Assembly (NCBI RefSeq): GCF_029433105.1
Contig: NZ_JARNTW010000018.1
Location: 62,001 to 126,000 of the forward strand
Reading direction: 5' to 3'
DNA from: Runella sp. MFBS21
GTDB taxonomy: Bacteria > Bacteroidota > Bacteroidia > Cytophagales > Spirosomataceae
Length of the DNA stretch: 64,000 bases
Made by a program: the position numbers and the translations under genes. Below the pieces are notes generated by a model. The model was not told where the DNA came from. It worked only from the letters and a program-made list of their open reading frames with translations, and did not search any database. Numbering within the stretch: the stretch's first letter is position 1; each line of letters opens with the position of its first letter. This document shows positions 61,683 through 64,000 of this stretch, piece by piece.

Positions 61683-62570
61683 ATGAAATCCTTTTTTATT
61701 TTTTTCTTCTTTTCTATTCAATTAATAGCGCAAGAAGCACTGGTTGACAAAATCAAGCAACTCCGTCCCGATACTCCTTGGGAGCTAGTACGCTCCACTC
61801 TCCTGTCCTTCCCTACATTTCATCCCCAAGGTATGGTCAAAATCGGAGATGTTTTCTACATGAGTTCGGTCGAAGTGACTCGCAAACGCCAAAACAACGA
61901 CGGCGGCGAAGGCAAAGGACACCTTTTTAAGTTTGACGCCAATGGCAAACTCCTCGCCCAAATCACCCTTGGCGAAGGCACCATTTATCATCCAGGAGGA
62001 ATTGATTTTGATGGAAAATTTATCTGGGTTCCGGTAGCCGAGTACCGCCCCAAAAGCCAAGCTATCATTTATAAAGTAAACCCACAGAGCTTAAAAGTAG
62101 AAGAAGTAATGCGGTTTGGCGACCATATCGGAGGTATCGTACATGACACCCAAGCCCATGCCTTAACGGGGATAAGCTGGGGCTCGCGTACCTTTTATAC
62201 CTGGCCGCTTGATTCCAAACAAAACCCTGAGATGAAGTCGCTTGTCTCTCAAAAAGGTGTCCCCAATCCCTCATTTTATGTGGATTACCAAGATTGTCAT
62301 TATGTAGGGCAGCATCAAATGCTCTGCGGAGGATTGCGCAAATACCGTACCTCTTCCGACTCTCCCGTATATGCGATGGGGGGGCTAGAATTGGTGAATC
62401 TCATCGACAAACGTCCCGTATTTCAAATCCCTCTTCCACTGTGGTCACCCACGGGCGCACCCATGACCAACAACCCCTTTTGGGTAGAAACAGCCACTAA
62501 TGGCATTCGGGCTTATTTTGTTCCCGACGACGACGACGCTTCTACGTTATTTGTCTATGAGGCTCGTTGA
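61683..62570 (+). CDS. DUF6454 family secreted protein
   Basis: A 295-residue protein with signal peptide (1-17, QLIAQ). The body has propeller-like strands: FHPQGMVKIGDVFYMSSVEVTRK, GHLFKFDANGKLLAQITLGEGTIYHPGGIDFDGKFIWVPVAEYRP and VNPQSLKVEEVMRFGDHIGGIVHD. This agrees with DUF6454 proteins, about which no activity is established. It is followed 64 nt later by a DUF1080 gene, which suggests a role in carbohydrate use, but the link is only positional. Confidence 0.72.
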   Translation: MKSFFIFFFFSIQLIAQEALVDKIKQLRPDTPWELVRSTLLSFPTFHPQGMVKIGDVFYMSSVEVTRKRQNNDGGEGKGHLFKFDANGKLLAQITLGEGTIYHPGGIDFDGKFIWVPVAEYRPKSQAIIYKVNPQSLKVEEVMRFGDHIGGIVHDTQAHALTGISWGSRTFYTWPLDSKQNPEMKSLVSQKGVPNPSFYVDYQDCHYVGQHQMLCGGLRKYRTSSDSPVYAMGGLELVNLIDKRPVFQIPLPLWSPTGAPMTNNPFWVETATNGIRAYFVPDDDDASTLFVYEAR

Positions 62571-62633
62571 GAGTAGAATTTAAGGTTTCATTCTTTCATA
62601 CATAATCGTCCTTCTATCCAAAATATTCTTTTT

Positions 62634-63410
62634 ATGATTCAAAAAAACACCTCCAAATCTATCATTTTGGTTTTTATGGCTACTATCATAGGTGGCACTC
62701 TTCACGCCCAAGTAGGGGTAGGAGTAAAAGCCCCTAAAAGTGCCGAAGTTTATTTTGATGGGTCACGCAAAATGCTCGACGAAAAATGGACGTACTGGAA
62801 GGGTCCTCGTTTAGCCGCTACTTTGCCCATCAAATGGTTTATTGTCAATGACCCTGTTGACAAAGGTACGGTTCTCAATACCAACGACCCTGCTGCTGCG
62901 GGAGGCAAATACGGAGCTGCCGACATTGTGACTAAAGACCAATTCCGAGATTTTAGATTACATATAGAATTTCTGATTCAGAAAAAAGGGGGCAATAGTG
63001 GGGTATATCTCCAAAATCGTTACGAAATTCAAGTATTAGATGGCGATACTACTTCGCATGGCATGGCGGCAGTTATCAACGAAACCCCATCTCCTTACTT
63101 TGCCTACAATGGTATTGGCAAATGGAACGCCTACGATATTGTATTTAGAGCCGCGAGATTCAAAGAGGGCAAACTGGTCGAAAAAGCCATGCTTACCATG
63201 TATTTCAATGGTAAAAAAGTACATAAAAACCAGCATATCAACCAAGTATGGGGTGGACCTAATTCGGGTATTGATGGAGGTAACGACGGCGGCAAAGGCA
63301 TCACAGACGTACCTGGCGGCCTCAAACTTCAAGCCGAAGGTCATGATGTACTCTATCGCAATATTTGGATTCAGAAAATGAACATTCCAAAATCTAATAC
63401 TGATTTTTAA
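62634..63410 (+). CDS. DUF1080 (3-keto-disaccharide hydrolase-like) secreted protein
   Basis: A 258-residue protein with signal peptide (1-25, LHAQ). The DUF1080 concanavalin-like fold is seen in YFDGSRKMLDEKWTYW, KDQFRDFRLHIEFLIQKKGGNSGVYLQNRYEIQVLDG, KWNAYDIVFRAARF and GGLKLQAEGHDVLYRNIWIQKM. Some DUF1080 members hydrolyse 3-keto-glycosides; the usual catalytic acid cannot be placed with confidence from sequence alone. No neighbouring 3-keto dehydrogenase is visible. It is followed by a strong terminator. Confidence 0.88.
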   Translation: MIQKNTSKSIILVFMATIIGGTLHAQVGVGVKAPKSAEVYFDGSRKMLDEKWTYWKGPRLAATLPIKWFIVNDPVDKGTVLNTNDPAAAGGKYGAADIVTKDQFRDFRLHIEFLIQKKGGNSGVYLQNRYEIQVLDGDTTSHGMAAVINETPSPYFAYNGIGKWNAYDIVFRAARFKEGKLVEKAMLTMYFNGKKVHKNQHINQVWGGPNSGIDGGNDGGKGITDVPGGLKLQAEGHDVLYRNIWIQKMNIPKSNTDF

Positions 63411-63453
63411 GATTTTACTCTCCGGCATTACTCTTTCATATTTAGCATACAAA

Positions 63454-63485
63454 AAAGCCCAATGGCAATAGCTATTGGGCTTTCT
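63454..63485 (+). terminator. Terminator after the DUF1080 gene
   Basis: AAAGCCCAAT (63454-63463) pairs perfectly with ATTGGGCTTT (63474-63483), with a 10-nt loop. The stem's own T run continues as TCTG, so it also works in the other direction through the A run at 63451. Confidence 0.8.
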
Positions 63486-63676
63486 GAATCAAGTAAGTAG
63501 TATGAAAACTGAATAATGTTTGTAAAAAATCATAGAAGGAATACGAATCAACAGCACATTGACTATCAGTACATAAACAAAACATCTTTTTTTTTCTACT
63601 CGTTCAAAACGCCATACAAATTGATTTTCTCCAAATAATTATATCTGTTCTTTAAACCAAACCTTTCTCTTTTATT

Positions 63677-64000
63677 ATGCATCTAAATCGTCTGCTTGTA
63701 CCTTTGCTTGCGGTTTGTTGTTTTGCCTCTCAATGGGTTTTGGGGCAAAATGACAACGCCCCCATCGACCGTGAGTTTTCTCTTGAAGCTTCTATGGTCG
63801 GGTATTTTGGTCCCGACGGCACGCGCAATCCTACCCTGCGCGTCAAGAAAGGTGAGAACGTTCGAATTTCCATTACTAATGTCGAACTCATGACGCATGA
63901 TATTGCCCTTGAGAAAAAAGGCGTCAAAAGTAAGACCATCATGGAAAAAGGAGCGCATACTAGTATCACTTTCATTGCTGAAAACAGCGACGTCTATTAT
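63677..64000 (+). CDS. Secreted cupredoxin-like protein (partial, runs off the window)
   Basis: The first 108 residues are visible. The signal peptide is MHLNRLLVPLLAVCCFASQWVLGQ (residues 1-24). A cupredoxin-like domain starts near 33: FSLEASMVGYFGPDGTRNP, LRVKKGENVRISITNVE, THDIALEKKGVKSK and KGAHTSITFIAENSDVYY. The His in THDIALE suits a copper ligand; the expected Cys/His loop would lie beyond the edge. In related species such domains open longer multidomain proteins, for example fused to a sugar dehydrogenase or cytochrome; that cannot be judged here. Confidence 0.7.
   Translation, partial: MHLNRLLVPLLAVCCFASQWVLGQNDNAPIDREFSLEASMVGYFGPDGTRNPTLRVKKGENVRISITNVELMTHDIALEKKGVKSKTIMEKGAHTSITFIAENSDVYY

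Noticed and set aside
1-64000. tRNA, rRNA, prophage, transposase or integrase genes
   Set aside because: None recognised on reading both strands; no cloverleaf, rRNA core or recombinase motif was found.

Overview
The window is about 64 kb from a Bacteroidota chromosome, most likely an aerobic member of the Cytophagales. The call rests on TonB-dependent receptors with N-terminal carboxypeptidase-like domains, a BtuB-BtuG pair, a C-terminal type IX secretion sorting domain, LytS/LytTR and DUF58/MoxR operons, and promoters that fit the Bacteroidota pattern (TTG, about 20 nt, TAnnTTTG) rather than the E. coli pattern. No rRNA, tRNA, transposase, phage gene or CRISPR array was seen. Nearly all DNA is coding and gene content is chromosomal.

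Region 1 (1-19 kb) is a metal and cofactor region. It holds a Fur-family regulator, a siderophore receptor with a PepSY reductase-like membrane protein, a heme-type receptor with an HmuY-like lipoprotein, and a hemerythrin/HMA-like/unknown gene trio. Four promoters here carry a shared 17-bp operator, TTTAGA-N5-TCTAAA. At the two receptor promoters the operators form pairs with centres exactly 62 bp apart, bracketing the promoter. A separate zinc-type palindrome (TTGCAAC-ANT-RTTGCAA) sits twice between a DUF3299-like gene and a CobW/ZNG1-type GTPase. Two cobalamin riboswitches precede metE (B12-independent methionine synthase) and a btuB-btuG operon.

Region 2 (19-34 kb), all on the minus strand, holds a MoxR/DUF58/BatA-type envelope operon (DUF4159, MoxR, DUF58, BatA-N, a DUF4175-like protein and a membrane protein). 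Upstream of it are two tandem TldD/TldE-like pairs whose TldD members carry twin-arginine-type leaders. A 56-bp palindromic tandem repeat closes the region.

Region 3 (34-52 kb) is the most unusual part. It holds fdhD, then a NarL-type histidine kinase, a repeat lipoprotein and a response regulator. Next come a minus-strand operon encoding a membrane-anchored Ser/Thr kinase with two envelope proteins, and a divergent six-gene operon: a T9SS-sorted Ig-like giant protein, a LamG-like protein, a TolB-like lipoprotein, an unknown secreted protein, an OmpA-domain protein and a WG-repeat protein. An identical 24-bp palindrome lies 35 bp (centre to centre) upstream of the -7 box of both the response-regulator gene and the six-gene operon. 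This suggests one signalling-controlled cell-surface system.

Region 4 (52-64 kb) holds an unknown membrane protein, an animal-type heme peroxidase, a scar of a second fdhD copy, another TonB receptor, an eight-copy palindromic repeat block, an NmrA/LytS/LytTR operon, a YdcF-like protein, a DUF6454 protein, a DUF1080 protein and the start of a cupredoxin-domain protein.
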